A stretch of DNA of 37,921 bases from Bacteroidales bacterium (GCA_017559955.1 JAFYPQ010000033.1:1-37921); one strand, 5' to 3'; numbered from the stretch's first letter, positions 17,598 through 25,078 are shown. The notes: generated by a model not told the origin, from the sequence alone. A program made the numbers and translations.

Positions 17598-17779
17598 AAG
17601 GATAAAAAAGGTCGCATTGAGAAAACGACGGTAAGGTAGTCGCAAACGAGGAATAAGGCGAGGACTGTTTGAACGAAGTGAGTTCCGCAGCCCCGAGTTA
17701 AGACGTCAACCGTGAGGAAGTTTTCTCACCAGCGACGAGCTTTCTTTTGTTTCGTTTTCTTTTGCGGAAAAAGAAAATG
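17598..17779. repeat. Long nested hairpin element in the phosphatase-HIT gap
   Basis: The gap from 17593 to 17912 holds no gene. From 17611 to 17736 three nested arm pairs can be read: GTCGC (17611) with GCGAC (17732), GAGAAAAC (17619) with GTTTTCTC (17720), and ACGGT (17628) with ACCGT (17709). A central hairpin, GAAC-gaagtga-GTTC flanked by CTG and CAG, lies at about 17664-17691. A-rich sequence before and CTTTCTTTT after can extend the outer stem. A second A/T-rich hairpin covers 17755-17779. It is more GC-rich than the flanking sequence. I recall similar text in other Bacteroidales genomes but cannot check it; it may be a non-autonomous mobile element or structured RNA. Confidence 0.6.
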
Positions 17780-17822
17780 AAAATACAGTTAAGAACGAGG
17801 CAAAATCACAACTAACGCAAAT

Positions 17823-17854
17823 AAAGAGACCGCTGAAATTTCAGCGGTCTCTTT
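17823..17854. terminator. Bidirectional intrinsic terminator between the phosphatase and HIT genes
   Basis: A near-perfect palindrome, AAAGAGACCGCTGA-AATT-TCAGCGGTCTCTTT, is flanked by A runs on the left and T runs on the right, so it can end transcription on both strands. Confidence 0.88.
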
Positions 17855-17867
17855 TATCTATATTTGT

Positions 17868-17913
17868 ATTCTAAAAATACCCCACAGGGGCAACGAAGTT
17901 GACAACTAAGGAC
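17868..17913 (-). repeat. Short intergenic element, copy A (CCCC-aca-GGGG plus CAAC-gaa-GTTG)
   Basis: The run from 17868 to 17913 matches 20010-20056 almost base for base: ATTCTAAAAA, then a CCCC/GGGG hairpin, then a second small stem, then TGACAACTAA. The second stem here is CAAC/GTTG against CAGC/GCTG in copy B. It touches the stop codon of the HIT gene. Confidence 0.65.
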
Positions 17914-18305
17914 TACATATTCGCAGCAATTGCAGCAGCAACCTCTGCCATTTCTTCAGGAGTGAATTTCATCTTCTCTTTTGTAAATGACATATCGCCC
18001 TCGCTGTTCATTGGCACAAGGTGTACGTGAGTATGAGGAACCTCCATCCCCAATACTGCAACGCCTACTCTTTTGCAAGGTACTGCTTTTTTAAGAGCAA
18101 GAGCAACCTGTTTTACAAACAACATATACTCTGCATAATCTTCATCCTCTATATCAAAGATGTAATCACCCTCTTTTTTAGGAATTACCAAAGTGTGTCC
18201 TTTTGCCAAAGGGTTTATATCAAGGAATGCAAAAAACTTTTCGCTCTCTGCTACTTTATAGCAAGGTATCTCTCCCTCTACTATGCGTGTGAATATTGTT
18301 GCCAT
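17913..18305 (-). CDS. HIT (histidine triad) family nucleotide-binding protein
   Basis: The 130-residue protein has the histidine triad HTHVHLVP (H91, H93, H95) with the alpha-phosphate-attacking histidine, the upstream FLDINPLAKGHTLVIPK segment and a hydrophobic core. HIT hydrolases act on AMP-linked substrates such as adenosine phosphoramidates; the real substrate is unknown. Its start follows the greA stop by 8 bases, so it is in a two-gene operon with greA. The stop codon TAG falls inside the short TAGTCCTTAGTTGTCA repeat. No signal peptide is seen; it is cytosolic. Confidence 0.93.
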   Translation of the reverse strand: MATIFTRIVEGEIPCYKVAESEKFFAFLDINPLAKGHTLVIPKKEGDYIFDIEDEDYAEYMLFVKQVALALKKAVPCKRVGVAVLGMEVPHTHVHLVPMNSEGDMSFTKEKMKFTPEEMAEVAAAIAANM

Positions 18306-18313
18306 GATGTTTA

Positions 18314-18784
18314 TTAGATTAAAATCTCAACAATCTCAAATTTCATTAGGCCTGCAGGCACTTTTACCTCAACCACATCACCTACGTGGTGGCCCAACAA
18401 ACCTTGTGCAATAGGAGTTGATACTGAAATTTTACGCTCTGCCAAGTTTGCCTCACTATCGGCAACCAACATATACTCCATTACTGCTCCGTTTTGGCAA
18501 TTTTTGATTTTTACCTTATTAAGCATTTGAACGGTATGTGTGTTTAGATTTGCGTCGCTTATGATACGTGCACTTGCCACTTGACTTTTTAGATGAGCAA
18601 TTTTCATCTCCAATAATCCTTGTGCCTCTTTTGCCGCATCATACTCTGCGTTCTCCGAAAGATCGCCTTTATCACGAGCCTCTGCTATTTGTGCAGAGAT
18701 TCTTGGACGCTCAACACTCTCAAGATAGTTGATTTCGTCCATCATCTTATGATAACCTTCATCGGTTAAATAAACTACTGCCAT
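18314..18784 (-). CDS. greA: Transcription elongation factor GreA
   Basis: The 156-residue protein has the N-terminal coiled coil of GreA (about 1-75), with acidic tip residues around the conserved DKGDLSENAEYDAAKEAQG, and a C-terminal FKBP-like domain (about 80-156; ISVSTPIAQGLLGHHVGDVVEV). GreA enters the RNA polymerase secondary channel and stimulates cleavage of backtracked transcripts. It is first in an operon with the HIT gene. Its promoter lies about 105 bases upstream, leaving a leader of roughly 100 bases that contains a stable hairpin (see 18836-18857). Confidence 0.97.
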   Translation of the reverse strand: MAVVYLTDEGYHKMMDEINYLESVERPRISAQIAEARDKGDLSENAEYDAAKEAQGLLEMKIAHLKSQVASARIISDANLNTHTVQMLNKVKIKNCQNGAVMEYMLVADSEANLAERKISVSTPIAQGLLGHHVGDVVEVKVPAGLMKFEIVEILI

Positions 18785-18835
18785 AAAATCTTATCTTTTT
18801 TATTATTAATTTCTAAAAAACATATAAAAAAGAAT

Positions 18836-18857
18836 CCCCGTACCGTGTCGGTACCGG
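18836..18857 (-). promoter_or_regulatory. Stable hairpin in the greA leader, followed by a T run
   Basis: On the minus strand GTACCG-ACA-CGGTAC (18840-18854) forms a 6-bp stem that can extend past one mismatch into GG/CC. It is followed within 8 bases by a TTCTTTTTT run at about 18825-18833. It lies between the greA promoter and start codon, so it could act as an attenuator or an mRNA stabiliser. No known riboswitch fold is recognised. Confidence 0.5.
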
Positions 18858-18889
18858 AACCCTCCTACTATCTTTCTCAATTTCTTTTG

Positions 18890-18921
18890 CGAAGATAAGC
18901 AATAAAACGTTGCAAACCAAA
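18890..18921 (-). promoter_or_regulatory. Promoter of greA-HIT
   Basis: On the minus strand TTTG (18918-18921) is followed after 20 bases by TATCTTCG (18890-18897), a one-base variant of the -7 box TAnnTTTG. It lies in the gap after the glycosyltransferase gene. Confidence 0.7.
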
Positions 18922-18952
18922 TTTTTTGCTCTTATTCGCTCTTATAATTTAT

Positions 18953-19945
18953 TTATTTAAATTTAAGACGCTTCATTTCTCGCTCTTTATCAGGGTTAAT
19001 CTTAAACATAACCTCTTTAATATACGAGCGTAAAAAACCAATTGAGTATCCCCACAACTGAATGGTTGCTGTTACTTGTGCTAACAACGATACTTTTACG
19101 GAACGGGTCTTTACGAGAGCCTCAAATAGCAGTGCCAAATAATATATTGCCAACGGAACTATTGCCCACGGGCAGAAAATAGTAGAAATAAGTAAAAATA
19201 TCGACCCTAACATAAAGGCTGTCGGCAACAGATGCACCAACTTCATTGAACCGGGATGCAACAGATGCAACTCCACTCGAGAACGACCAAACACCAACAT
19301 TTGACGAGAGAAACTACGAATTGTATTACGACGCTTATGATACACAAAAGCATCAGGCATAAGCACTGTCGTAAACCCTGCCTTACGTATGCGAAGGCTT
19401 AAATCTATATCCTCTCCAAATACATCTCTGAAATCTCCTGCTTTTTTATACACCTCTTGGGTAAATCCCATATTAAAAGTGCGAGGCAAGAATTTCTCCA
19501 TTCCTTTTTTACGTCCTCGTATTCCTCCTGTGGTAAGAAATGAGGTCATAGAGTAGTTGATAGCCTTTTGTAGAGTTGTAAAGTTATCTGCAGCAGCATC
19601 GGGACCACCAAAGCAGTCAAAGCCACCTTTTTCTACCTCTCGCTTAACAATCTCAAAATATGTTTCAGGGATTACACAATCGGAGTCAAAGAATATGAGC
19701 CACTCGCCCTCGGCACGTTCCATTCCGTAATTTCGTGCGGCACTGCGGCCCTCGTTTGGTTTCATAAAGTAACGCACGTTGGCACTCTCGGCATATCGCT
19801 CAGCAATATCCCTACTATCCTCTACCGAGCCATCCTCTACGATTATGGTCTCAAAATCTTTCATCGTCTGCTTCGAAAGGCTCTCTAAAAGCTCCTCTAC
19901 CTCCGAACGACGATTATATACGGGAACTATGATTGAAAATTTCAT
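18953..19945 (-). CDS. Family 2 glycosyltransferase with C-terminal membrane segments
   Basis: The 330-residue protein begins MKFSIIVPVYNRRSEVEELL and has a GT-A fold: ED at 37-38, the metal-binding DSD at 87-89 and a later FGEDIDLSLRIRKAG that carries the likely catalytic acidic residues. About residues 235-300 contain two to three hydrophobic helices (AFMLGSIFLLISTIF, IVPLAIYYLALLFEA), so it is tethered to the inner membrane. Such enzymes transfer sugars from nucleotide donors to lipid-linked glycans or polysaccharides; donor and acceptor are unknown. It lies 104 bases downstream of the exonuclease gene on the same strand, with repeat sequence between them. Confidence 0.88.
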   Translation of the reverse strand: MKFSIIVPVYNRRSEVEELLESLSKQTMKDFETIIVEDGSVEDSRDIAERYAESANVRYFMKPNEGRSAARNYGMERAEGEWLIFFDSDCVIPETYFEIVKREVEKGGFDCFGGPDAAADNFTTLQKAINYSMTSFLTTGGIRGRKKGMEKFLPRTFNMGFTQEVYKKAGDFRDVFGEDIDLSLRIRKAGFTTVLMPDAFVYHKRRNTIRSFSRQMLVFGRSRVELHLLHPGSMKLVHLLPTAFMLGSIFLLISTIFCPWAIVPLAIYYLALLFEALVKTRSVKVSLLAQVTATIQLWGYSIGFLRSYIKEVMFKINPDKEREMKRLKFK

Positions 19946-19950
19946 TGTAA

Positions 19951-20065
19951 GTTTTTAGTTGTTAGTTTTAGTTGTTAGTTGAGAAACTTTCGTTCTGGTT
20001 GTCAATTATATTCTAAAAACTACCCCAAAGGGGCAGCTTTAGCTGACAACTAACGACTAACAACT
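19951..20065. repeat. Imperfect inverted repeat enclosing short element copy B
   Basis: Left arm 19951-19981 is made of TTTTTAGTTGTTAG-type units. The right arm, about 20044-20065, carries the inverse CAACTAACGACTAACAAC. Between them a 53-bp unit (19998-20050) starts GTTGTCA and ends TGACAAC, and holds CCCC-aaa-GGGG and CAGC-ttta-GCTG hairpins. The right arm overlaps the last codons and stop of the exonuclease gene. It pairs with the copy at 17868-17913. Confidence 0.65.
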
Positions 20066-20616
20066 TTTTTGTACACTTCCATTGTCAGGCGAATATCATA
20101 CAAAGCATCGTGCAACGACTCTTCACACACTTCAACTCCGCATTGACTTGCTACAGTTGAAAGTTTGAAATTTTTCATGGATGGTCTCTCCTTTGCAAAA
20201 TATTGCGATGCCAATACCATTACGTCAAGACTATTACCCCAGAACCAACTTCCGAAATAGTCATCACCATTTTGTTTAAACCAGGCACGAAAGAAATTAT
20301 CGTCGAACGAAGCATTGTTATACCCTGCAAGAAAAAATTTATCGGTTCTGTCGTATTTATCGACATATTTTCCCAACATCTCAACAACCTTACGGTATAT
20401 CTCATTCATAGGAGGATATGCCATAACCTGCTCACGAGTAACTCCTGCAACCTGCAAAGCCTCATCATCAATTAATGCCTTCGGATTTGGCTGAACACGC
20501 AAGTCAAAACTCTCTTTTACTTCTCCGTCAATTACAATTGCTCCACTTATCTGATGTATTCCGTTTTTCCAGAACATTGTTCCGGTTGTCTCCAGGTCGT
20601 AAAAAAATATCTTCAT
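20050..20616 (-). CDS. DnaQ-like 3'-5' exonuclease (DEDDh family)
   Basis: The 188-residue protein has the exonuclease motifs Exo I FYDLETTG (D7, E9), Exo II around AGYNNASFDDNFF, and Exo III HDALYDIRLT with the DEDDh histidine. Proteins of this size act as stand-alone proofreading or RNA/DNA 3' exonucleases; whether it serves DNA polymerase III or RNA turnover is not clear. The last residues VVSR and the TAG stop are encoded by the intergenic repeat (minus strand GTTGTTAGTCGTTAG), so the C-terminus may have been changed by repeat insertion. A -7 box lies 21 bases upstream of the start. Confidence 0.9.
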   Translation of the reverse strand: MKIFFYDLETTGTMFWKNGIHQISGAIVIDGEVKESFDLRVQPNPKALIDDEALQVAGVTREQVMAYPPMNEIYRKVVEMLGKYVDKYDRTDKFFLAGYNNASFDDNFFRAWFKQNGDDYFGSWFWGNSLDVMVLASQYFAKERPSMKNFKLSTVASQCGVEVCEESLHDALYDIRLTMEVYKKVVSR

Positions 20617-20636
20617 CTTATATTTTCATTTTATTG

Positions 20637-20644
20637 CAAATATA
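20637..20644 (-). promoter_or_regulatory. -7 box of the exonuclease gene
   Basis: The minus strand reads TATATTTG, matching TAnnTTTG, 21 bases upstream of the ATG. No clear -33 element is visible in the AT-rich sequence. Confidence 0.5.
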
Positions 20645-20665
20645 CAATTTAAATATAAAAATAAA

Positions 20666-20693
20666 AAGTGAGCCAAATTTCTTTGACCCACTT
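20666..20693 (-). terminator. Intrinsic terminator of efp
   Basis: Read on the minus strand, AAGTGGGTCAAA-GAAA-TTTGGCTCACTT pairs over 12 positions when G-U pairs are allowed and is followed by TTTATTTTTA. It lies 27 bases after the efp stop. Confidence 0.8.
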
Positions 20694-20719
20694 CGTATTT
20701 GATATTCTAATGAATATTA

Positions 20720-21283
20720 TTAGCGAACACGCTCAACATACTCACCTGTGCGAGTATCTACACGTATTTTATCACCGGTGTTGATGAACAAAGGAACACG
20801 AACCTCTGCTCCAGTCTCAACTGTTGCTGGTTTAAGAGTGTTAGTTGCAGTATCGCCTTTGATACCGGGCTCAGTGTAAGTTACCTCCAACTCAACTTTA
20901 ACTGGCATCTCAGCATAAAGGATAGTTTCAGTTGATGCATCAGATACAACCTCAACAATCATCTCCTCTTTCATAAAGTCAACTCCTGTAATAAGGTCTT
21001 TTGCAATGGGAAGTTGCTCATATGTCTCTTGGTTCATAAAGATATACTCCTCTCCCTCTTTATATAGGAATTGGTAAGGACGACGCTCAACACGTACATC
21101 TTCAAGTTTCTCACCAATGTTAAAACGACGCTCCAATACATAGCCGTTTACAACATCTTTAAGTTTTGTACGCATAAATGTGTTTCCTTTACCTGGTTTT
21201 ACGTGTAAGAATTCGATACAGAAATAAAGCTTTCCGTCCATACGGATACAAGTTCCGTTTTTAATGTCTTGAGCGTTAATCAT
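20720..21283 (-). CDS. efp: Translation elongation factor P
   Basis: The 187-residue protein has the three-domain EF-P layout: a KOW-like N domain (about 1-63) and two OB-fold domains (about 65-127 and 130-187, ending GEYVERVR). The loop VKPGKGNTF places K32 at the tip that enters the peptidyl transferase centre. EF-P relieves ribosome stalling at consecutive prolines. The modifying system for K32 is not in this window. It is transcribed alone, between its own promoter and terminator, and diverges from rpmH. Confidence 0.98.
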   Translation of the reverse strand: MINAQDIKNGTCIRMDGKLYFCIEFLHVKPGKGNTFMRTKLKDVVNGYVLERRFNIGEKLEDVRVERRPYQFLYKEGEEYIFMNQETYEQLPIAKDLITGVDFMKEEMIVEVVSDASTETILYAEMPVKVELEVTYTEPGIKGDTATNTLKPATVETGAEVRVPLFINTGDKIRVDTRTGEYVERVR

Positions 21284-21317
21284 AAAATATATGGTATTTG
21301 TTATTGTTTTCGGGGCA

Positions 21318-21349
21318 CAAAATTAATGGAATTTAAACAAAAAAGCAAA
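21318..21349 (-). promoter_or_regulatory. Promoter of efp
   Basis: On the minus strand TTTTTG (TTTG at 21346-21349) is followed after 20 bases by TAATTTTG (21318-21325). Both fit the Bacteroidota consensus. The leader is about 30 bases. Confidence 0.72.
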
Positions 21350-21385
21350 AAGTTTTGTATAAAAATGAATTATAACTCTCTATCT

Positions 21386-21417
21386 TTTGGAAAATTGATA
21401 AAACATAACTATCTTTG
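21386..21417 (+). promoter_or_regulatory. Promoter of rpmH
   Basis: TTTG at 21386-21389 is followed after exactly 20 bases by TATCTTTG (21410-21417), a textbook -33/-7 pair for this phylum. The leader to the rpmH ATG is about 45 bases. Confidence 0.8.
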
Positions 21418-21465
21418 CACCCTGATTTTGGAATATAATATAAACAAATATAAAATACACGAATT

Positions 21466-21618
21466 ATGAAAAGAACATTTCAACCTTCAAACAGGAAGAG
21501 AAAAAACAAACACGGCTTCCGTTCTCGTATGGCTACTGCCAACGGACGTAGAGTATTAGCTGCTCGTCGTGCTAAAGGTAGAGCAAAACTTACTGTATCT
21601 GACGAGTACAACGGATAA
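21466..21618 (+). CDS. rpmH: 50S ribosomal protein L34
   Basis: Translating from the ATG at 21466 gives a 50-residue, very basic protein. It begins [20 protein letters not shown] and continues through [20 protein letters not shown] to a stop at 21616-21618. That is the L34 signature and normal length. L34 is a late-assembling large-subunit protein. It stands alone here with its own promoter and terminator; the usual neighbours rnpA and dnaA are absent. The sequence from 21671 to the pckA terminator shows no gene or clear structure. Confidence 0.98.
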   Translation: MKRTFQPSNRKRKNKHGFRSRMATANGRRVLAARRAKGRAKLTVSDEYNG

Positions 21619-21639
21619 TACAAGTGTTTTAAACTACAA

Positions 21640-21670
21640 AAGAGCAATCCTAACGGTTGCTCTTTTTTTT
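21640..21670 (+). terminator. Intrinsic terminator of rpmH
   Basis: AGAGCAA and TTGCTCT form a hairpin around TCCTAACGG (21641-21663), followed by TTTTTTT. It lies 22 bases past the rpmH stop. Confidence 0.9.
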
Positions 21671-21853
21671 ACGCTTAAACGATTAGATTCGCAATTGATA
21701 TAAGTTTAGTATTGTCGGTGTGAATGGGACTATAGAGGTCAGCTACACCTATCAATTCTGAACTTTTTCTTTACCTCACAAGCAACGTTGTTTCATAAAT
21801 CCTATACTTATTCCGCTCTTTAGATAAATCCCTTCAAGAAAGGATACTAAAAA

Positions 21854-21881
21854 AAATCGGAGCGCCTAAGCACCCCGATTT
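21854..21881 (-). terminator. Intrinsic terminator of pckA
   Basis: On the minus strand AAATCGGGGTGC-TTAG-GCGCTCCGATTT pairs over 12 positions with G-U pairs allowed, followed by TTTTTAG. It begins 22 bases after the pckA stop. Confidence 0.87.
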
Positions 21882-21903
21882 ATCATTTATCTAATTTCAG
21901 ATA

Positions 21904-23511
21904 TTACAATTTTGGACCAGCCTCAACTAGAGATTTACCTAGATCGTTACCTGTAAATTTAGCGAAGTTTTTGATGAAACGCTCAGCAAGATCTTTTGCT
22001 TTAACATCCCACTCTGCTGCATCAGCATAAGTGTCACGAGGATCAAGGATGTTAGGATCTACTCCATTCAATGCTGTTGGAACCTCGAAATCGAAGTATG
22101 GGATTTTTTTAGTTTCTGCTTTGTCGATTGATCCGTCAAGGATTGCGTCAATGATACCACGAGTATCTTTGATTGAGATACGCTTTCCTGTTCCGTTCCA
22201 ACCAGTGTTAACCAAGTATGCACGAGCGCCTGTTTGCTCCATTCTCTTAACTAGCTCCTCACCATATTTTGTTGGGTGCAATGAAAGGAATGCAGCACCG
22301 AAACATGCAGAGAATGTTGGAGTAGGCTCTGTAATACCACGCTCAGTTCCTGCTAATTTAGCAGTAAATCCAGATAGGAAGTAGTATTGAGTTTGCTCAG
22401 GAGTCAAGATTGAAACTGGAGGCAATACTCCAAATGCATCAGCACTCAAGAAGATTACTTGTTGAGCGTGAGGTCCTTTAGATACTGGTTTAACGATGTT
22501 CTCGATGTGGTTGATAGGATATGATACACGAGTGTTCTCAGTTACGCTCTTATCAGTAAAGTCAATTTTACCATTCTCATCAACTGTTACGTTCTCTAAC
22601 AAAGCATCACGTTTGATAGCGTTGAAGATATCGGGCTCGCTCTCTTTATCAAGATTGATAACTTTAGCGTAGCATCCACCCTCGTAGTTGAATACACCTT
22701 CGTCATCCCATCCGTGCTCATCATCACCAATCAAAAGACGTTTTGGATCTGTTGAAAGAGTTGTTTTTCCTGTTCCTGACAATCCGAAGAATACAGCTGA
22801 GCTTTTTCCTTCTTTGTCTGTGTTAGCTGAACAGTGCATTGAAGCGATACCTTTAAGAGGGTTCAAGTAGTTCATGATTGAGAACATACCTTTTTTCATC
22901 TCACCACCATACCAAGTGTTGATGATTACTTGCTCTTTTGTAGTTAGGTTGAATACTACTGCAGTCTCAGAGTTCAATCCAAGCTCTTTGTAGTTTTCAA
23001 CTTTTGCTTTTGATGCGTTGTAAACAACGAAATCGGGTTCTCCGTAGTTAGCCAACTCCTCAGCTGTAGGAAGGATGAACATATTTGACACGAAGTGTGC
23101 TTGCCATGCAACCTCTACAATGAAACGAACTTTAAGACGAGTAGCCTCGTTTGCTCCACAGAAAGTATCTACTACGAAAAGTTTTTTATTTGAAAGCTCA
23201 TTAACAGCTATCTCTTTCAAAGTTTTCCAAGTCTCTTCAGTTACAGGCTTGTTATCGTTTTTGTACTCATCAGATGTCCACCAAATTGTATTTTCGCTTG
23301 TAGCGTCTTTTACAAAGAATTTGTCTTTAGGTGAACGACCTGTGTAAACACCTGTCATTACATTTACAGCACCAAGCTCTGTTACTTGACCTTTCTCAAA
23401 ACCTTCCAAACCCGGTTTTGTCTCCTCTGCGAAGAGAACATCATAAGACGGATTGTGAAGAACCTCAGTTACTCCATTAATTCCGTACTTGCTTAAATCT
23501 AATGTTGCCAT
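21904..23511 (-). CDS. pckA: Phosphoenolpyruvate carboxykinase (ATP)
   Basis: The 535-residue enzyme interconverts oxaloacetate + ATP and phosphoenolpyruvate + CO2 + ADP. In gut Bacteroidota it often runs towards oxaloacetate to feed succinate production. Key segments are [11 protein letters not shown] near residue 60, [12 protein letters not shown], the P-loop [13 protein letters not shown] (about 245-257), [14 protein letters not shown] and the C-terminal [25 protein letters not shown]. It is full length (family about 525-540). It is transcribed alone, with a promoter 119 bases upstream and a 9-bp hairpin in the leader that may control expression. Confidence 0.98.
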   Translation of the reverse strand: MATLDLSKYGINGVTEVLHNPSYDVLFAEETKPGLEGFEKGQVTELGAVNVMTGVYTGRSPKDKFFVKDATSENTIWWTSDEYKNDNKPVTEETWKTLKEIAVNELSNKKLFVVDTFCGANEATRLKVRFIVEVAWQAHFVSNMFILPTAEELANYGEPDFVVYNASKAKVENYKELGLNSETAVVFNLTTKEQVIINTWYGGEMKKGMFSIMNYLNPLKGIASMHCSANTDKEGKSSAVFFGLSGTGKTTLSTDPKRLLIGDDEHGWDDEGVFNYEGGCYAKVINLDKESEPDIFNAIKRDALLENVTVDENGKIDFTDKSVTENTRVSYPINHIENIVKPVSKGPHAQQVIFLSADAFGVLPPVSILTPEQTQYYFLSGFTAKLAGTERGITEPTPTFSACFGAAFLSLHPTKYGEELVKRMEQTGARAYLVNTGWNGTGKRISIKDTRGIIDAILDGSIDKAETKKIPYFDFEVPTALNGVDPNILDPRDTYADAAEWDVKAKDLAERFIKNFAKFTGNDLGKSLVEAGPKL

Positions 23512-23594
23512 TTTCTTTAAAAAATTAAAAGTTTATATATCAAAATTATCTCCTAATTATACCAATGCAATACTTAAAAATATTGCCTGTTCAA

Positions 23595-23617
23595 GATTGA
23601 TTTCAAATAAATCAATC
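23595..23617 (-). promoter_or_regulatory. Perfect inverted repeat at the start of the pckA leader
   Basis: GATTGATTT and AAATCAATC form a perfect 9-bp inverted repeat with a 5-base spacer. It begins about 12 bases downstream of the -7 box, so it starts near +6 of the transcript. It may be an operator for a dimeric regulator or a 5' stem-loop that protects the mRNA. It is not followed by a T run, so it is not a terminator. Confidence 0.5.
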
Positions 23618-23629
23618 CTTAACCGCATA

Positions 23630-23637
23630 CAAAGGTA
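23630..23637 (-). promoter_or_regulatory. -7 box of pckA
   Basis: The minus strand reads TACCTTTG, matching TAnnTTTG, about 120 bases before the pckA start. No TTTG is visible at the usual -33 distance, which could mean a regulator-dependent promoter. Confidence 0.62.
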
Positions 23638-23763
23638 ATACAAATTTTGAAAGTAGAGCGTTTGATTAAAGAAATTTTTCACCAATCAATTTAAAAAAAA
23701 GATTATTTAACTATAATTTTTCATTTTACTAAAGTAAAAAACGTGTTTAATCCTATTTTTTAG
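23638..23763. other. AT-rich core of the divergent pckA/GNAT-like gap
   Basis: The gap between the divergent genes (23512-23851) is 340 bases. Apart from the two promoters and the pckA leader hairpin described separately, it is very AT-rich. It shows no reading frame, RNA gene or clear repeat. Confidence 0.6.
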
Positions 23764-23793
23764 TTTGATTTTGCATAAAAAACGCTACTTTTG
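23764..23793 (+). promoter_or_regulatory. Promoter of the GNAT-like gene
   Basis: TTTG (23764-23767) is followed after 18 bases by TACTTTTG (23786-23793), matching the consensus. The leader is about 50 bases. Confidence 0.68.
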
Positions 23794-23851
23794 CAGAAAG
23801 GTATTTCGCAAAATAAAATCAGTATAGTAAGATAAAGATATTTTAATTACC

Positions 23852-24982
23852 ATGGCGATAGATATTAAAATAGTTTCCTCTACATGGGGTTACATAAAAT
23901 ACACGAATTTTAAAAACAAACTTTATAAAAACTCACAATACGCCATACCTCCTCTGTTAATGGATGAATTGAACACTTTTAACAGAAAGAAAAACCCTGC
24001 TTTCGACTTTTGTGATGCTGTAAGCATTATGGCATATCGCAACGACAAAGCAGTAGGAAGAGCCACAGGAATCATAAACCATGCCGTAAACAAACGTACC
24101 GGCAAAAAATGTGCTCGTTTTGGCTGGATCGATTTTATTGATGACAAAGAGGTTAGTATTGCACTGACAGAATGGATTGAAAATTGGGCCATTCACAATG
24201 GGATGAATGAGATTGAAGGTCCTCTCGGATTTACAGATATGGACCCGGAAGGTTGCTTAATCGAAGGATTTGACCAACTCGGAACAATGGCAACAATATA
24301 CAACTACCCATACTATGCCACTCACCTGCAAGAATTGGGATATGAGAAGGCTCAAGATTGGGTTGAGTTTAAAATCAACATTCCCGACGACCTACCCGAA
24401 AAGCACTACCGTATTGCAAAAATAGTGAAAGAGAAATACGGAATACGCCTCGCAGAGTGCAAAAACATAAAAGAGTTAGCAAAAAAATACGGACAACCTC
24501 TATTTGAATTAATAAACGAGGCTTACGACAAGTTATACGGATACTCTCCTTTAACTCCTCGACAAATAGACCACTATATAAAAATGTACTTGCCTATGGT
24601 GCATAAAAACGGTATTGCCGTTGTCCTTAACGAGCAAGACGAGGTTGTAGGTGTCGGAATTACAATTCCATCTTTATCTAAGGCTCTTCAAAAATCGAAA
24701 GGAAGAATGTTCCCGTTTGGTTGGTATCATCTGCTAAAAGCATTCAAAAAAGGAAACGATATTGTAGATTTTCTACTTATAGCAGTTCGCCCCGACTATC
24801 AAAGCAAAGGCGTCAATGCTTTATTCTTTGAAAGAATATTCCCTCACTTCAAGGAGCAAGGACACAAGATGGTTGAAACAAACCCCGAGTTGGACGATAA
24901 CACAAAAGTACATAATCAATGGGCAATGTTTGAAACCGTACAACACAAACGTCGCAGAGCATTCCACAAAAAACTCATATAA
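23852..24982 (+). CDS. GNAT-fold acyltransferase-like protein of unknown function
   Basis: The 376-residue protein is soluble, with no signal peptide or membrane segment. The N-terminal half (about 20-160) includes AYRNDKAVGRATGIINHAVN, RFGWIDFIDDKEV and EIEGPLGFTDMDPEGCLIEG. The C-terminal half has VVGVGITIPSLSKAL and FLLIAVRPDYQSKGVNALFF, where RPDYQSKGVN fits the acyl-CoA-binding region of GNAT enzymes. This suggests a tandem or extended GNAT (YghO-like) acyltransferase; substrate unknown. It is transcribed alone, with a promoter upstream and a strong terminator 5 bases after the stop, so the neighbours give no functional hint. Confidence 0.75.
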   Translation: MAIDIKIVSSTWGYIKYTNFKNKLYKNSQYAIPPLLMDELNTFNRKKNPAFDFCDAVSIMAYRNDKAVGRATGIINHAVNKRTGKKCARFGWIDFIDDKEVSIALTEWIENWAIHNGMNEIEGPLGFTDMDPEGCLIEGFDQLGTMATIYNYPYYATHLQELGYEKAQDWVEFKINIPDDLPEKHYRIAKIVKEKYGIRLAECKNIKELAKKYGQPLFELINEAYDKLYGYSPLTPRQIDHYIKMYLPMVHKNGIAVVLNEQDEVVGVGITIPSLSKALQKSKGRMFPFGWYHLLKAFKKGNDIVDFLLIAVRPDYQSKGVNALFFERIFPHFKEQGHKMVETNPELDDNTKVHNQWAMFETVQHKRRRAFHKKLI

Positions 24983-24987
24983 TAACG

Positions 24988-25020
24988 CAAGAGCTGATTT
25001 TTTATCAGCTCTTGTTTTTT
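24988..25020 (+). terminator. Intrinsic terminator of the GNAT-like gene
   Basis: CAAGAGCTGA and TCAGCTCTTG form a 10-bp stem around an AT loop, followed by TTTTTT. Confidence 0.9.
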
Positions 25021-25078
25021 ATGTTCATTTTGTCTCAATTTTAACACTAAAAAACTTTAATTATTACTTATAAATAAG

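Noticed and set aside
21671..21853. Small RNA or peptide gene between rpmH and pckA
   Set aside because: I found no promoter-terminator pair of its own, no reading frame with a ribosome binding site and no strong inverted repeat beyond the two terminators.
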